Assembly (NCBI GenBank): GCA_004376265.1
Contig: SOKL01000120.1
Location: 1-37,137, forward strand
Source: Candidatus Thorarchaeota archaeon
Lineage (GTDB): Archaea > Asgardarchaeota > Thorarchaeia > Thorarchaeales > Thorarchaeaceae
DNA length: 37,137 nucleotides
Direction: 5' to 3'
In this document: piece by piece, positions 8,702 through 16,911 of the stretch
Position numbering within the stretch: position 1 is the first letter of the stretch
Layout of the letters: each line of letters begins with the position of its first letter
The notes under the pieces: model-generated
What the model was told of the DNA's origin: nothing
Database searches by the model: none
What the model saw: only the letters and a program-made list of their open reading frames with translations
Program-made: the position numbers and the translations under genes

Positions 8702-11700
8702 TCAATCGGAGTCCAAATCGACATCATTGTCTAACGGATATACTGGAAGGATGTACTCGTCCTCAATTGCCTTCATAACCCGAATATAGACATCATCTCC
8801 TGATACTTCAGTGGAAGCCAATAAACGGATCAATCTAGCAAGATTGAATGTACCATCCTTTTCTTCCAATGGGATTGCCTTCTCAATGAACCTCAATGGT
8901 TTGGGAAACTTCTTCTCACCAATCTGATAGCTCCTGACAAGAATTCCGTCCATAAGGTCATCAAACAACCATTCGAGTGTCTTGCTTGTCTTAGCATCAA
9001 TAATCTGTGCACTAAGCAAAGCCAAAGAGTCGTCAAGCATCATTCCGATTGCACGAGCGTACGCAACCATTTTCATTTCCTGTTCGACAGACGGTGGTGT
9101 CATATTCATGAATGCACAGATAAGATTGTCAGTTGGTACAGTGCGAATCACTTCGGAAATCGGAATCAGAGTATAAGTGTCAGATTTTCCACTGGTTTCA
9201 AACTCTTTTCTGAAATGCATGATAGCTGTGATGAACGCAGAGAGTATTCCTTCCTCAAAACCACCTTTGAACACTTTTGAGTAAATGGGAACTCCACTCA
9301 GTTTGTGAAGGACAAGGAATCCAAGAATGTTATTCGCATCATTGAATCTATTTTTAATAGACACGGCGGTTGTATGTTTCTCTCGTCTTCTTCTTGAACG
9401 AACTCTTTGTCCTGTAACTGCGGCTATTGCTACAGTCGCGACGAGTCCAATTTGCCCCGAGAACGTAAGTAGAGTCTCCATCGTTCGTCTATTTACATCA
9501 ATCTGAGGATCGAGAGTTGAGCTGAAATCATGAACCATTTCGTGATTATCTTTCTCAATTGATATCCTGACAGTGTGTGTTTCACTATCAGCGCTAGGCA
9601 TTAGAAAAGTTGCTGAATAATTACCATCACGTGTTTCGTTCATCAAAGTATCAAAATAGAGAAAATTGCCAGGACGATAGATCGCAATAGTGACGTTAGC
9701 GCCAGACACATTTTTTCCCGTATCTGATTCAACTATCTGGACCTCGATTGTAAATGGTGCTAGCTCCAGACCACCAAGTGAAGAGATGGAACCCACTATT
9801 ACTTCAACGTCATTCACCAGGAATGAGAGGACATGAGTTTGATTCTCGTATCCTACTTTTGAGAATGTGATTCGAATACTGTAGTCCCTTGAAGCCAGCG
9901 GCTCTAATGTTAGATTGTAATGACCATTTCCAGTGTTCCTAACTGTTGCCCATTCTGATCCTTCTTCTGTTGTTTCTACTGTAGCTGCATCTATGCCTGA
10001 ACCATTGTAAGACATTGCATAGAAGTAATCAAAGCTGTACTGTCTACCATAAATTAGGGGGGTCAGTGGACCAGTTGGAGTTTCAAGAGTTGTTAGGAAA
10101 TGAGACTTGATTGTTATCACCAGAGGGACAGTCTCAAAGTAGGGAGCTGTGGAAACAACATATATTTTGAAATTTCCCGCTCCTACCAGAGCAGTGTCAA
10201 AATCAGCTTGCCACCAATTCTTCACAACATCTGGAGTGAATTCAATGTCAGTTCCAGACCAGTTACCAACAACTTGGGCTCCGTTATTCATTAGAAATTG
10301 ACCATTTTCTGCGTCCAAGAATCTTAAGTAAACTGTGACAGGTTGACCGACAACAGTCTCAAGAGTGTTTGAGAAGACTGACTCCAGAACTGCAGTGTGA
10401 TGCAATGCAAAGTCTTTGGAACCGAATGCGAGCTCAGTACCATTTGACCACATAAAACTCACACCCCATACTCCTGCTGTTGTGTTTGTGGGTCCAAAGA
10501 TAACAGGAGAGCTGCTCGCATTACCAACTCCTCCTGTTGTCAAGGTTTCTGCCCAGACTGTGCTGTTTGGTAAAGTCCATGTGAAATTAACCGGATTTGA
10601 TAGAATGGGTGTTTCAGTAGCTGTTCCAAGAGAAACATCAAGTCTCCCTGAATCAAAGCTATGAAAGATGCTCTCATTAACCCAATCCAATGAACCTGAA
10701 TCATAGCGTTCAACCTCAGCTGATGTTGCATAATTAGGTGCATCACCTGTCAGCTTCCACCAACCTAAGCGATCTAGGAGAAGAATCTCTGGAATGGTTA
10801 TTAATCCAGATTGGATTGTACTGCTAGATGTAACGTCACTCAAGAATGGGTCAAAAACTGTAATATTCTGCCAGTCACTTGCGTGGATGATCCTAAGTGT
10901 GAGATCTTCATATACTCCTAAAAATCCTAGATAGGTGTACATCTCTAAATTGCCGCTCTTACCAGATTCAATCGTGTAAGCTACTCCTTGTTCCAATATA
11001 TCAGTGGTCCAACTCGAATTGAGGAATCGATGATTCAAGAGTCGCGCATTATAATCGAAAGATACACTTGTATTGGAAGTTATTGAAAAGTCAAGGGAGC
11101 TTATGTCCCAGTAACTTTGATTCACTATCTGACCGAATCCAACACCATTAGAACCTATCATTGCTGTTGTTGAACCAATGACTGAGAACTCTAACGACAC
11201 CTCATCACAATCGGGAGGCGATTCTGCTACTAGTGAAATGTCATCAATATAGACCTTGATGTATTGAGTATTGGTTGCTTCATCCGGAAAACCATCCAAG
11301 TCATAGTCATTATCGCCATCGACTACCAGTGTGTTGTTAATGACTAGTCCAATCATGAACGTAGTCAAACCAGGAGAAACATTAACAGTGATCGGTATTT
11401 GTCCTGTTGAAAACCATGTACCTCTTTCAGATAAAGAAGGCAAATCAATGTTATAGACAGATTCGTCATCGATTAATACCTGAAGTGAAAAATCCCCACT
11501 GAAACTTGGATTCAGGAGACCCTGCAAGTAGAGATATTCGAAACTTAGAAGAAATTTGTCAGTGTGAGGAGTTATGTCAATCGTCTGATTCCAAAAAACA
11601 GTTGTATCAGCATAATGTGTGTATATGTGGTTAGGATTATTTGTCACCTCAGCTTGATTCTGAACAGAAATATAGTATCTACCGCTGTCCTCATATGAGA

Positions 11701-12238
11701 CCATTTGATTCTGGTCAAGATCTGAATTATAACTAATTGCAGACCATCCGAATGGATAACTCTCTAGGGTGCCATTTGGATTCAGAGTATAGCCAGCGAT
11801 GCCTCTATCAAATGTGCCATTCACAACATACATCTTTTCAAGATTCCAGACATCAACTTCTGCGCTACTTGCCACCCAATTGTGTTCAGTGTCAATTGTT
11901 AGAATCTGTTCCGTGTTTGTTGCTGTGTCAGTACGTGCAGAAACATTGCCGGTTTCGACGTATCCACTCTGTTCAACAATAACAGGATTCAGTGTACCTG
12001 ATGCTGGGACGGGTACAGGTGCATCAGATAGTGACCAAATTTCAGGGACTGATACAATGGGAGATTCAATTCTGTCTGTTTCCGGTAGAAATATAGGGTT
12101 ACTTGAGTCAAGCAAAAGAATATCTTCAAATGAATTAGATTCCGTCGAGAATTGCATCGAGAAGTGAGTAATCGGAAATACAATAAGAAGCAAAAGAAGA
12201 ATACTAATATTTTGGTATTTCCTTGTTTCCATCCTCAT
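8702..12238 (-). CDS. Large surface protein: Ig-like ectodomain, one membrane helix, longin-like cytosolic domain (copy B)
   Basis: A 1178-residue paralogue of the adjacent downstream protein, with the same domain order. A signal segment rich in Leu and Ile is followed by a shared N-terminal ectodomain: the pairs VIVEQSG/AVIEQTG, AEVDVWNLE/VTVDLWNLN and TELAFGS occur in both. Only two Ig-like repeats are present (about 711-808 and 809-919). A membrane helix (about 924-942) is followed by RVRSRRRREK. The cytosolic domain begins near 960 with ILGFLVLHKLSGVPIYSK and KGGFEEGIL, closely matching copy A. The ATG at 12238 was preferred over a TTG at 12247; ATG 12232 is also possible. Copy A lies 123 bp downstream from ATG to stop. 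Function is not established; cell-surface sensing or adhesion linked to the cytosol is inferred. Confidence 0.85.
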   Translation of the reverse strand: MRMETRKYQNISILLLLLIVFPITHFSMQFSTESNSFEDILLLDSSNPIFLPETDRIESPIVSVPEIWSLSDAPVPVPASGTLNPVIVEQSGYVETGNVSARTDTATNTEQILTIDTEHNWVASSAEVDVWNLEKMYVVNGTFDRGIAGYTLNPNGTLESYPFGWSAISYNSDLDQNQMVSYEDSGRYYISVQNQAEVTNNPNHIYTHYADTTVFWNQTIDITPHTDKFLLSFEYLYLQGLLNPSFSGDFSLQVLIDDESVYNIDLPSLSERGTWFSTGQIPITVNVSPGLTTFMIGLVINNTLVVDGDNDYDLDGFPDEATNTQYIKVYIDDISLVAESPPDCDEVSLEFSVIGSTTAMIGSNGVGFGQIVNQSYWDISSLDFSITSNTSVSFDYNARLLNHRFLNSSWTTDILEQGVAYTIESGKSGNLEMYTYLGFLGVYEDLTLRIIHASDWQNITVFDPFLSDVTSSSTIQSGLITIPEILLLDRLGWWKLTGDAPNYATSAEVERYDSGSLDWVNESIFHSFDSGRLDVSLGTATETPILSNPVNFTWTLPNSTVWAETLTTGGVGNASSSPVIFGPTNTTAGVWGVSFMWSNGTELAFGSKDFALHHTAVLESVFSNTLETVVGQPVTVYLRFLDAENGQFLMNNGAQVVGNWSGTDIEFTPDVVKNWWQADFDTALVGAGNFKIYVVSTAPYFETVPLVITIKSHFLTTLETPTGPLTPLIYGRQYSFDYFYAMSYNGSGIDAATVETTEEGSEWATVRNTGNGHYNLTLEPLASRDYSIRITFSKVGYENQTHVLSFLVNDVEVIVGSISSLGGLELAPFTIEVQIVESDTGKNVSGANVTIAIYRPGNFLYFDTLMNETRDGNYSATFLMPSADSETHTVRISIEKDNHEMVHDFSSTLDPQIDVNRRTMETLLTFSGQIGLVATVAIAAVTGQRVRSRRRREKHTTAVSIKNRFNDANNILGFLVLHKLSGVPIYSKVFKGGFEEGILSAFITAIMHFRKEFETSGKSDTYTLIPISEVIRTVPTDNLICAFMNMTPPSVEQEMKMVAYARAIGMMLDDSLALLSAQIIDAKTSKTLEWLFDDLMDGILVRSYQIGEKKFPKPLRFIEKAIPLEEKDGTFNLARLIRLLASTEVSGDDVYIRVMKAIEDEYILPVYPLDNDVDLDSD

Positions 12239-12293
12239 AACTTCCAAGAGCTGTCAAGGATATGTCAAATGTAGATATGGGGCTTTGAATGGT

Positions 12294-12305
12294 GAATATA
12301 ATATT
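12294..12305 (-). promoter_or_regulatory. Possible TATA element for surface protein B
   Basis: AATATTATATTC on the minus strand, 56-67 bp before the ATG at 12238. A start site about 25 bp downstream would leave a leader of some 35-40 nucleotides. Confidence 0.3.
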
Positions 12306-12334
12306 AGTTCAGATGTAGTGTGACAAACTAGACC

Positions 12335-13147
12335 TCAATCACCATTGGTAATAATTCTGCCTTGAGCAATGACATCATGCTTGTGGATACTCTCGAGTGA
12401 ACGTGCTTCTGCAAACATCTCAAGGTCTCGGTCCAGATACTTTTCTTTCGCACGTTGTAAGATGTTACGACAAACATCTTCGACAAGCAGTGGGTTGTCA
12501 TGCATAGCTTTTGTAACATGCACTTCATCCTCTAGTTTGAGAAGCGAGTATGTCTTGCTAGAGAATGAATTCTCAATGATCTCAATCATTGTTCCATAAG
12601 TTGGGATTTCATCAATCTCACCGACAACACGTAATCTTCCAATGGCTCGCTGAATGTGAGTGAGTCCCTTATTGTTCGCCATGCAATGAGGGCAGACTGT
12701 ATTCCCAATTACCTTCAGTTCCACTTCATGCATGAATGGTTTGTCTTTTTCCATTGTTGTTAATGCTGTGACATCACAGACTTCCCAAGTTCTTTTTCTG
12801 GATATAGGAGTATGACTCTCGTAACCAAACTCAAATTCAAACTTGACTTCACCCCGTTTGAAACTATGCTTCTTTGAAAGACCCTCTAGTATCCGCATCT
12901 GGATATGTTCAACTGACGAATGAACTCTGAACTGGTCACTGAGTTCCTCAGTCATGGATTCCACAAGTCGTGACATATGCACGCCTTTCAATTCCGCAGA
13001 GAGGTCAATGGTGATGTCAACCTTCGGAAGTATGTGATGCCTGACACCACTACGTTCAGTGATCACGAATGTCTTGAGATTCTTAACACCGACTTTACTA
13101 AGTTGAATTCTGTGTTTGGGCTGTTCATTCTGAGTGTCAAAGACCAA
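12335..13147 (-). CDS. mptA: GTP cyclohydrolase IV (MptA)
   Basis: A 270-residue enzyme of the FolE2/MptA family. It opens and recyclises GTP to 7,8-dihydroneopterin 2',3'-cyclic phosphate, the first step of archaeal pterin (methanopterin or folate) synthesis, using Fe(II). Recognisable elements are SGVRHHI near residue 33, the signature KGVHMSR at 54-60, a central Glu/Phe-rich strand region, and VCPHC (151-155) followed by THIQR (163-167), which carry the metal-site Cys and His. Length is close to archaeal MptA. It lies 32 bp downstream of a 6-pyruvoyl-tetrahydropterin-synthase-family gene on the same strand, so the two probably form a pterin operon. The next genes downstream are the unrelated surface proteins. 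Confidence 0.92.
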   Translation of the reverse strand: MVFDTQNEQPKHRIQLSKVGVKNLKTFVITERSGVRHHILPKVDITIDLSAELKGVHMSRLVESMTEELSDQFRVHSSVEHIQMRILEGLSKKHSFKRGEVKFEFEFGYESHTPISRKRTWEVCDVTALTTMEKDKPFMHEVELKVIGNTVCPHCMANNKGLTHIQRAIGRLRVVGEIDEIPTYGTMIEIIENSFSSKTYSLLKLEDEVHVTKAMHDNPLLVEDVCRNILQRAKEKYLDRDLEMFAEARSLESIHKHDVIAQGRIITNGD

Positions 13148-13179
13148 ATTATACGCCTCTCAGTTGTCAAGGGATGGCA

Positions 13180-13629
13180 CTATCGTTTGTAGCAACCCGT
13201 GTTACCTTCGCTCTCACTCACACAGACCTTTACACCAAAATCTTTGGGAAAGTCTAGATTTTTTAAGATATGTTGAGCGAGTAGTTCGGCTGTAGTGGCT
13301 TTTGTTGGAATTATCACACAGTCTTCCTCAGGGAAGACATACCTTTTCTCGCCAACATGCACTTCGATGAATTCATCTGATTTGGAAACTTTGATGGTTT
13401 CAGAATCTCTAGGAAGCAAGACCTGATGGTCCAAGGTTTTGCAAATCTTGATAGCTTTTGATTTCACCTCTCTGAAATCGTAAACCATACCATCATCATT
13501 CAACGGGCCTGTGAGCTTTATCCTTAGTGAATAGTTATGCCCATGAAGCTTCTCTACCTCGTCCTCACTCTTTAGAAAATGAGACGCGCTAAAGTGCATT
13601 CGTTGGTCCTGTACACGCACGCTATGCAT
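13180..13629 (-). CDS. 6-pyruvoyl-tetrahydropterin synthase/QueD family protein
   Basis: A 149-residue T-fold protein. The zinc ligands are His17 (FSASH) and His29/His31 (LHGHNY). GMVYDF (47-52), LDHQ (66-69), ATTAELLA (111-118) and the pterin-anchoring Glu in SESEGNTGCY are all present. The catalytic Cys of QueD and classical PTPS, four residues before the first HGH histidine, is replaced (Val25). So it is probably not a queuosine-pathway QueD. PTPS-family variants are known to act in folate/pterin synthesis, for instance as dihydroneopterin aldolase substitutes. With MptA next to it, a role in archaeal pterin synthesis is the natural inference. An insertion of about 25 residues around 75-105 is longer than in typical bacterial members. 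DNA ligase lies 63 bp upstream. Confidence 0.85.
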   Translation of the reverse strand: MHSVRVQDQRMHFSASHFLKSEDEVEKLHGHNYSLRIKLTGPLNDDGMVYDFREVKSKAIKICKTLDHQVLLPRDSETIKVSKSDEFIEVHVGEKRYVFPEEDCVIIPTKATTAELLAQHILKNLDFPKDFGVKVCVSESEGNTGCYKR

Positions 13630-13692
13630 TTGAATGCCTCCAGGTACAGGCCAAGCTATGAAGAGGTTGCATGTAAAACTGTCGGAAGTGCA

Positions 13693-15483
13693 CTATTGAT
13701 TATTTCCTCTCTGATGTTCAAAGGCTTCAATCAGTTCATCGACCGATGTTGCTTGTGTGGGGTTCTTATCATCACGCCAGCGACCAGTAAATCTTGGAAA
13801 ACGTATTGCAAGTCCTTTATCCTTCAGGTACTGTTTTCCAGCTGGATGGGTAGGACTTTCTGTTATCTCATCACCAAGCACTTCGATCACCTCGATGGGC
13901 TCGAACCAAACGTCCGCCTTAATATCCGAGATAACTTTAGCATGTTTTGAGTCAATCTTGTGATGGTCAAGCCGCTCCTTGAACTCGACCAATATATCAT
14001 CAGTAAAACCAGTTCCGATCTTACATACTGTGGGGAATGTATCATCATTATGATCATAGACTGATGCAAGAAATGCACCGTAGAGCCCAGTTCTTTTTCC
14101 GCGACCGTGAATTGCACCAACTAATACCAAATCCATAGAATCTGCGAAACCCTCGGTATAAGATGCCTTCAATTTGATCCAGAGCCAGCTTCTAGAACCA
14201 GCTTGATAGGTCGATTCTTTGTGAACAGACTTAGCTATCACACCTTCATGACCGGTGCTGATAGCTTCTTCGAATATCTCTTGAAGCTGTTCCGGATCCT
14301 CTGTTAACTCAGCAACTGTGAGATGAACGTATTTAGTGACCTGAATAGTTTTCTCTATCAGTGCTCGTCGTTTTAACATAGGATGTGATGTGACGTCCTC
14401 ACCATTGAGAAACAGAATATCAAAGAAGTAGATGGCAACAGGAACTTCCTTTCTCGTAGCCTCGATGTCGGTCTTTCGTCTTCGCCGCATTAATTCTTGG
14501 AAAGGACGCATCTTGCCGGTAGCTGGGTCTATTGCAACACATTCACACTCCATAACACAAGTATCGGCTTTCACGTGTTCTAGGACCAAATCTACAACAT
14601 CAGGGTATTGTGATGTAATAACCTCTTGTCGCCGTGAGTAGAGAACAACCTCATCACCATTCTTGTGAACCTGAATCCGCTCCCCATCGTACTTATTCTC
14701 AACTAGTGCCTTCCCACCGGTTTTTTCAATTATCTCGGAAGCACTTGACAGCTTCTTTGCAGCCATCATTCGAATGGGAATTCCCACTTCAGTCTTTATC
14801 GACCTCACAGAATCGATTCCTTGGTTAGCGAGTACTGAAGCCACATGACTCAGATCACTACAGACATTGAACGCATTTTCAATCTCGCTTCTTGCATCCC
14901 GATTGCCGGTGAAAGCAGTTGACAATGCATCAATGATTCCCATGTTACCAAAACCAAGTCGGAGAGACCCCGTCACTGTCCTGAGAATGTATCGTGCTTC
15001 TACCGGCTCCGCATCAGTGAGAAGGCCGACTAGTCTGGAAACCTTGATCTTATTACTCCCGGGTCCTGATACTTTCGAAGTCTGGTTCAAGGTCTCGTAT
15101 ACCGTGAAGACTGTCAGGTCCTCCGCGAACAAAGTAGCTTGGGCGCTTTCCTGCAATAGTTGCTCTCCTGCGCTCCCAATATCTCCCGCTTTCTGCAACG
15201 TCTTCTGGACATCACTCTCGGAAACAGAAGCAGCTGAAGCCACTACTTGGACTGCCATTTTCTCCGCGATTCCTATCTCTGGTTGGCTCTTCCAGTCAGG
15301 ATGCAATTTACCCATGGTCAGAGATATTATACGTTCTATCTCTGACGGGTCGACCTTTTCTAGCAGCTCTGAGAATAATTGGATTTTATCAAGAGTGCCA
15401 CTCGTTGTCTCGATCGTGTCATAAGCTTGAGCTAACGTCGCGTATAGCAAGAATTCACGCTCAGAGTCAAAGGCGCACCACAT
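13693..15483 (-). CDS. lig: ATP-dependent DNA ligase
   Basis: A 596-residue replicative/repair ligase sealing nicks with ATP. An N-terminal DNA-binding domain (about 1-230) precedes the nucleotidyltransferase domain, with motif I NKYDGER and catalytic Lys264. FFDILF (353-358) is motif III, EGVIAK (413-418) motif IV, WLWIKLK (433-439) motif V, and RFPRFTGRWRDDK near 561 motif VI in the OB domain. Length matches archaeal Lig. The annotated ATG at 15483 lies three bases from a TTTATAAA sequence and lacks a ribosome binding site. A TTG at codon 12 (15450) is preceded by GAGCGTGA and may be the true start, giving 585 residues. Divergent from rps17e; the pterin genes follow on the same strand. Confidence 0.96.
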   Translation of the reverse strand: MWCAFDSEREFLLYATLAQAYDTIETTSGTLDKIQLFSELLEKVDPSEIERIISLTMGKLHPDWKSQPEIGIAEKMAVQVVASAASVSESDVQKTLQKAGDIGSAGEQLLQESAQATLFAEDLTVFTVYETLNQTSKVSGPGSNKIKVSRLVGLLTDAEPVEARYILRTVTGSLRLGFGNMGIIDALSTAFTGNRDARSEIENAFNVCSDLSHVASVLANQGIDSVRSIKTEVGIPIRMMAAKKLSSASEIIEKTGGKALVENKYDGERIQVHKNGDEVVLYSRRQEVITSQYPDVVDLVLEHVKADTCVMECECVAIDPATGKMRPFQELMRRRRKTDIEATRKEVPVAIYFFDILFLNGEDVTSHPMLKRRALIEKTIQVTKYVHLTVAELTEDPEQLQEIFEEAISTGHEGVIAKSVHKESTYQAGSRSWLWIKLKASYTEGFADSMDLVLVGAIHGRGKRTGLYGAFLASVYDHNDDTFPTVCKIGTGFTDDILVEFKERLDHHKIDSKHAKVISDIKADVWFEPIEVIEVLGDEITESPTHPAGKQYLKDKGLAIRFPRFTGRWRDDKNPTQATSVDELIEAFEHQRGNNQ

Positions 15484-15485
15484 GC

Positions 15486-15493
15486 TTTATAAA
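15486..15493 (+). promoter_or_regulatory. TATA box of rps17e, possibly bidirectional
   Basis: TTTATAAA about 50 bp before the rps17e start; a start site about 25 bp downstream leaves a leader of roughly 25-30 nucleotides containing GGTGA. The element is a perfect palindrome and could also serve the divergent ligase gene if that gene starts at 15450. Confidence 0.55.
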
Positions 15494-15541
15494 CTCAGTC
15501 TGGAGCACACCGGCATTCACAGATAATTCGGTGAGTTAGAA

Positions 15542-15790
15542 TTGGGTAGTGTAAGACCTCGATACATTAAGAATGCGGCAAAGAACCTGCTGGCTCTTTA
15601 CCCGGACACATTTACAGATGATTTTGAAACCAACAAGAGATTGGTAGAACAACTCACTGACGTCATGACAAAGAAGGTCCGTAATCGCATTGCAGGTTAC
15701 GTGGTTGGACTAATTAAGATTGGAGTCGCCAGGGCAAAGGCTGAAGCTCAAGAGCCTGGGGAAGAAGTCACTGATGATATGGAGATGTAA
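15542..15790 (+). CDS. rps17e: Small-subunit ribosomal protein eS17
   Basis: An 82-residue protein of the archaeal/eukaryotic S17e family, a component of the 30S subunit. It begins GSVRPRYIK, has the conserved LYPDTFTDDFETNK segment, a VEQLTD motif and KVRNRIAGYV (44-55), followed by a divergent acidic tail (EPGEEVTDDMEM). The start codon is TTG, preceded by a good GGTGAGTT ribosome binding site. The usual archaeal S17e is 60-80 residues, so the length fits. It is divergent from the DNA ligase and followed after 74 bp by a DNA methyltransferase on the same strand. Confidence 0.95.
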   Translation: MGSVRPRYIKNAAKNLLALYPDTFTDDFETNKRLVEQLTDVMTKKVRNRIAGYVVGLIKIGVARAKAEAQEPGEEVTDDMEM

Positions 15791-15864
15791 ATTTCCTAGT
15801 TCCAATCCTCTCATTCATTACTCCACAGTACCTCAAAGGTATCATAAGGAGGAGCACATAATCA

Positions 15865-16908
15865 TTGAATATGAAGGATTGGCAAAACCTGATCATGTAT
15901 GGTGATTGTCTTGATGCCATCAGGAGTTACCGAGAGATGCTCAGTGGACAGGTTCGTCTAATCTATATTGATCCACCTTTCTTCTCGGGAACTGATTATA
16001 CCCTAAAATCACGTTCAGGCGCAGATAGAAAATCAGCAGGAGTTCTGAGAGAAAAGGAAACATACAGCGATAAGTGGGAAGGAGGTCTCGAAGAATATCT
16101 CGAGTTCATGAGGGTCAGACTCGAGGCAATGAAACCATTACTCAAAGAAGATGGGTCTCTTTGGGTTCATGTTGACGGGCATGTTTCACACTATATCAAA
16201 GTAATTCTCGATGAGATATTCGGATATTCCAATTTCGTTAATGAGATAGTGTGGAAACGTACAAACAGTCCGAAAGCCCAGAGCAAGGGATTCGGTAGTC
16301 AACATGATGTCATCCTTCTCTTTGCTGCAAATGCATCAAAGTTCAGAACAAATCAAGTCTATAGAGATCATGACGAGAAATCTCGGAAACCATATAGCTA
16401 TGAAGACGACAAGGGTAAGTTCAGACTTATTGAAATTGAAGCGCAGGGTATCCAGAGAACGGAGGGGCGAAAGCAATTTGAGTGGAGAGGGAGGAGAGCT
16501 CCCTATCTCTACCGAAAGGAAACACTAGATGATTGGTGGAATATGAATCTCATCTACAAAAGCAAGAATGGAAGATACACAAAGAAACAGTATCTTTCAA
16601 ATGTACCAGGCATTGTGGTTTCTGATTTGTGGATTGATATTCCTCCGGTTCAAGGTCTGTCAAAGGAGAATACTGGGTTCCTAACTCAGAAACCAGAATC
16701 GTTACTAGAAAGGGTCATTGAATCAGCCACAGATCCAGGAGATCTTGTTGTGGATTTCTTTGCTGGGTCCGGAACAACAGCTGTAGCAGCAATGGCCACT
16801 AATCGACGCTGGATTCTTTGTGATTCATCTGAAGCTGCAATCACGGTCGCAAAAGAGAGGATTGAGAGAACCTATAGGTCTGTTTCTTATTCCCTAGTTA
16901 AAGTATGA
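15865..16908 (+). CDS. Orphan DNA methyltransferase, beta class (N4-cytosine or N6-adenine)
   Basis: A 347-residue S-adenosylmethionine-dependent DNA amino-methyltransferase. The catalytic motif IV is IDPPFF (residues 35-40), near the N-terminus. The AdoMet-binding motif I, DFFAGSGTT, lies at about 297-305 near the C-terminus, preceded by TQKPESLLERVI (motif X-like). This IV-before-I order is that of the beta class (for example CcrM, HinfI and related enzymes). The region between, about 110-250, should hold the target-recognition part. An AAGGAGGAG at 15846-15854 precedes a TTG start at 15865; ATG 15871 is the alternative. No restriction endonuclease gene is adjacent, so the enzyme looks solitary and may mark DNA for replication, repair or regulation, or protect against invading systems. 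Confidence 0.92.
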   Translation: MNMKDWQNLIMYGDCLDAIRSYREMLSGQVRLIYIDPPFFSGTDYTLKSRSGADRKSAGVLREKETYSDKWEGGLEEYLEFMRVRLEAMKPLLKEDGSLWVHVDGHVSHYIKVILDEIFGYSNFVNEIVWKRTNSPKAQSKGFGSQHDVILLFAANASKFRTNQVYRDHDEKSRKPYSYEDDKGKFRLIEIEAQGIQRTEGRKQFEWRGRRAPYLYRKETLDDWWNMNLIYKSKNGRYTKKQYLSNVPGIVVSDLWIDIPPVQGLSKENTGFLTQKPESLLERVIESATDPGDLVVDFFAGSGTTAVAAMATNRRWILCDSSEAAITVAKERIERTYRSVSYSLVKV

Positions 16909-16911
16909 TAC

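Noticed and set aside
15865-16908. Restriction-modification system
   Set aside because: Only the methyltransferase is present; flanking genes are a ribosomal protein and the M48-like membrane protein.
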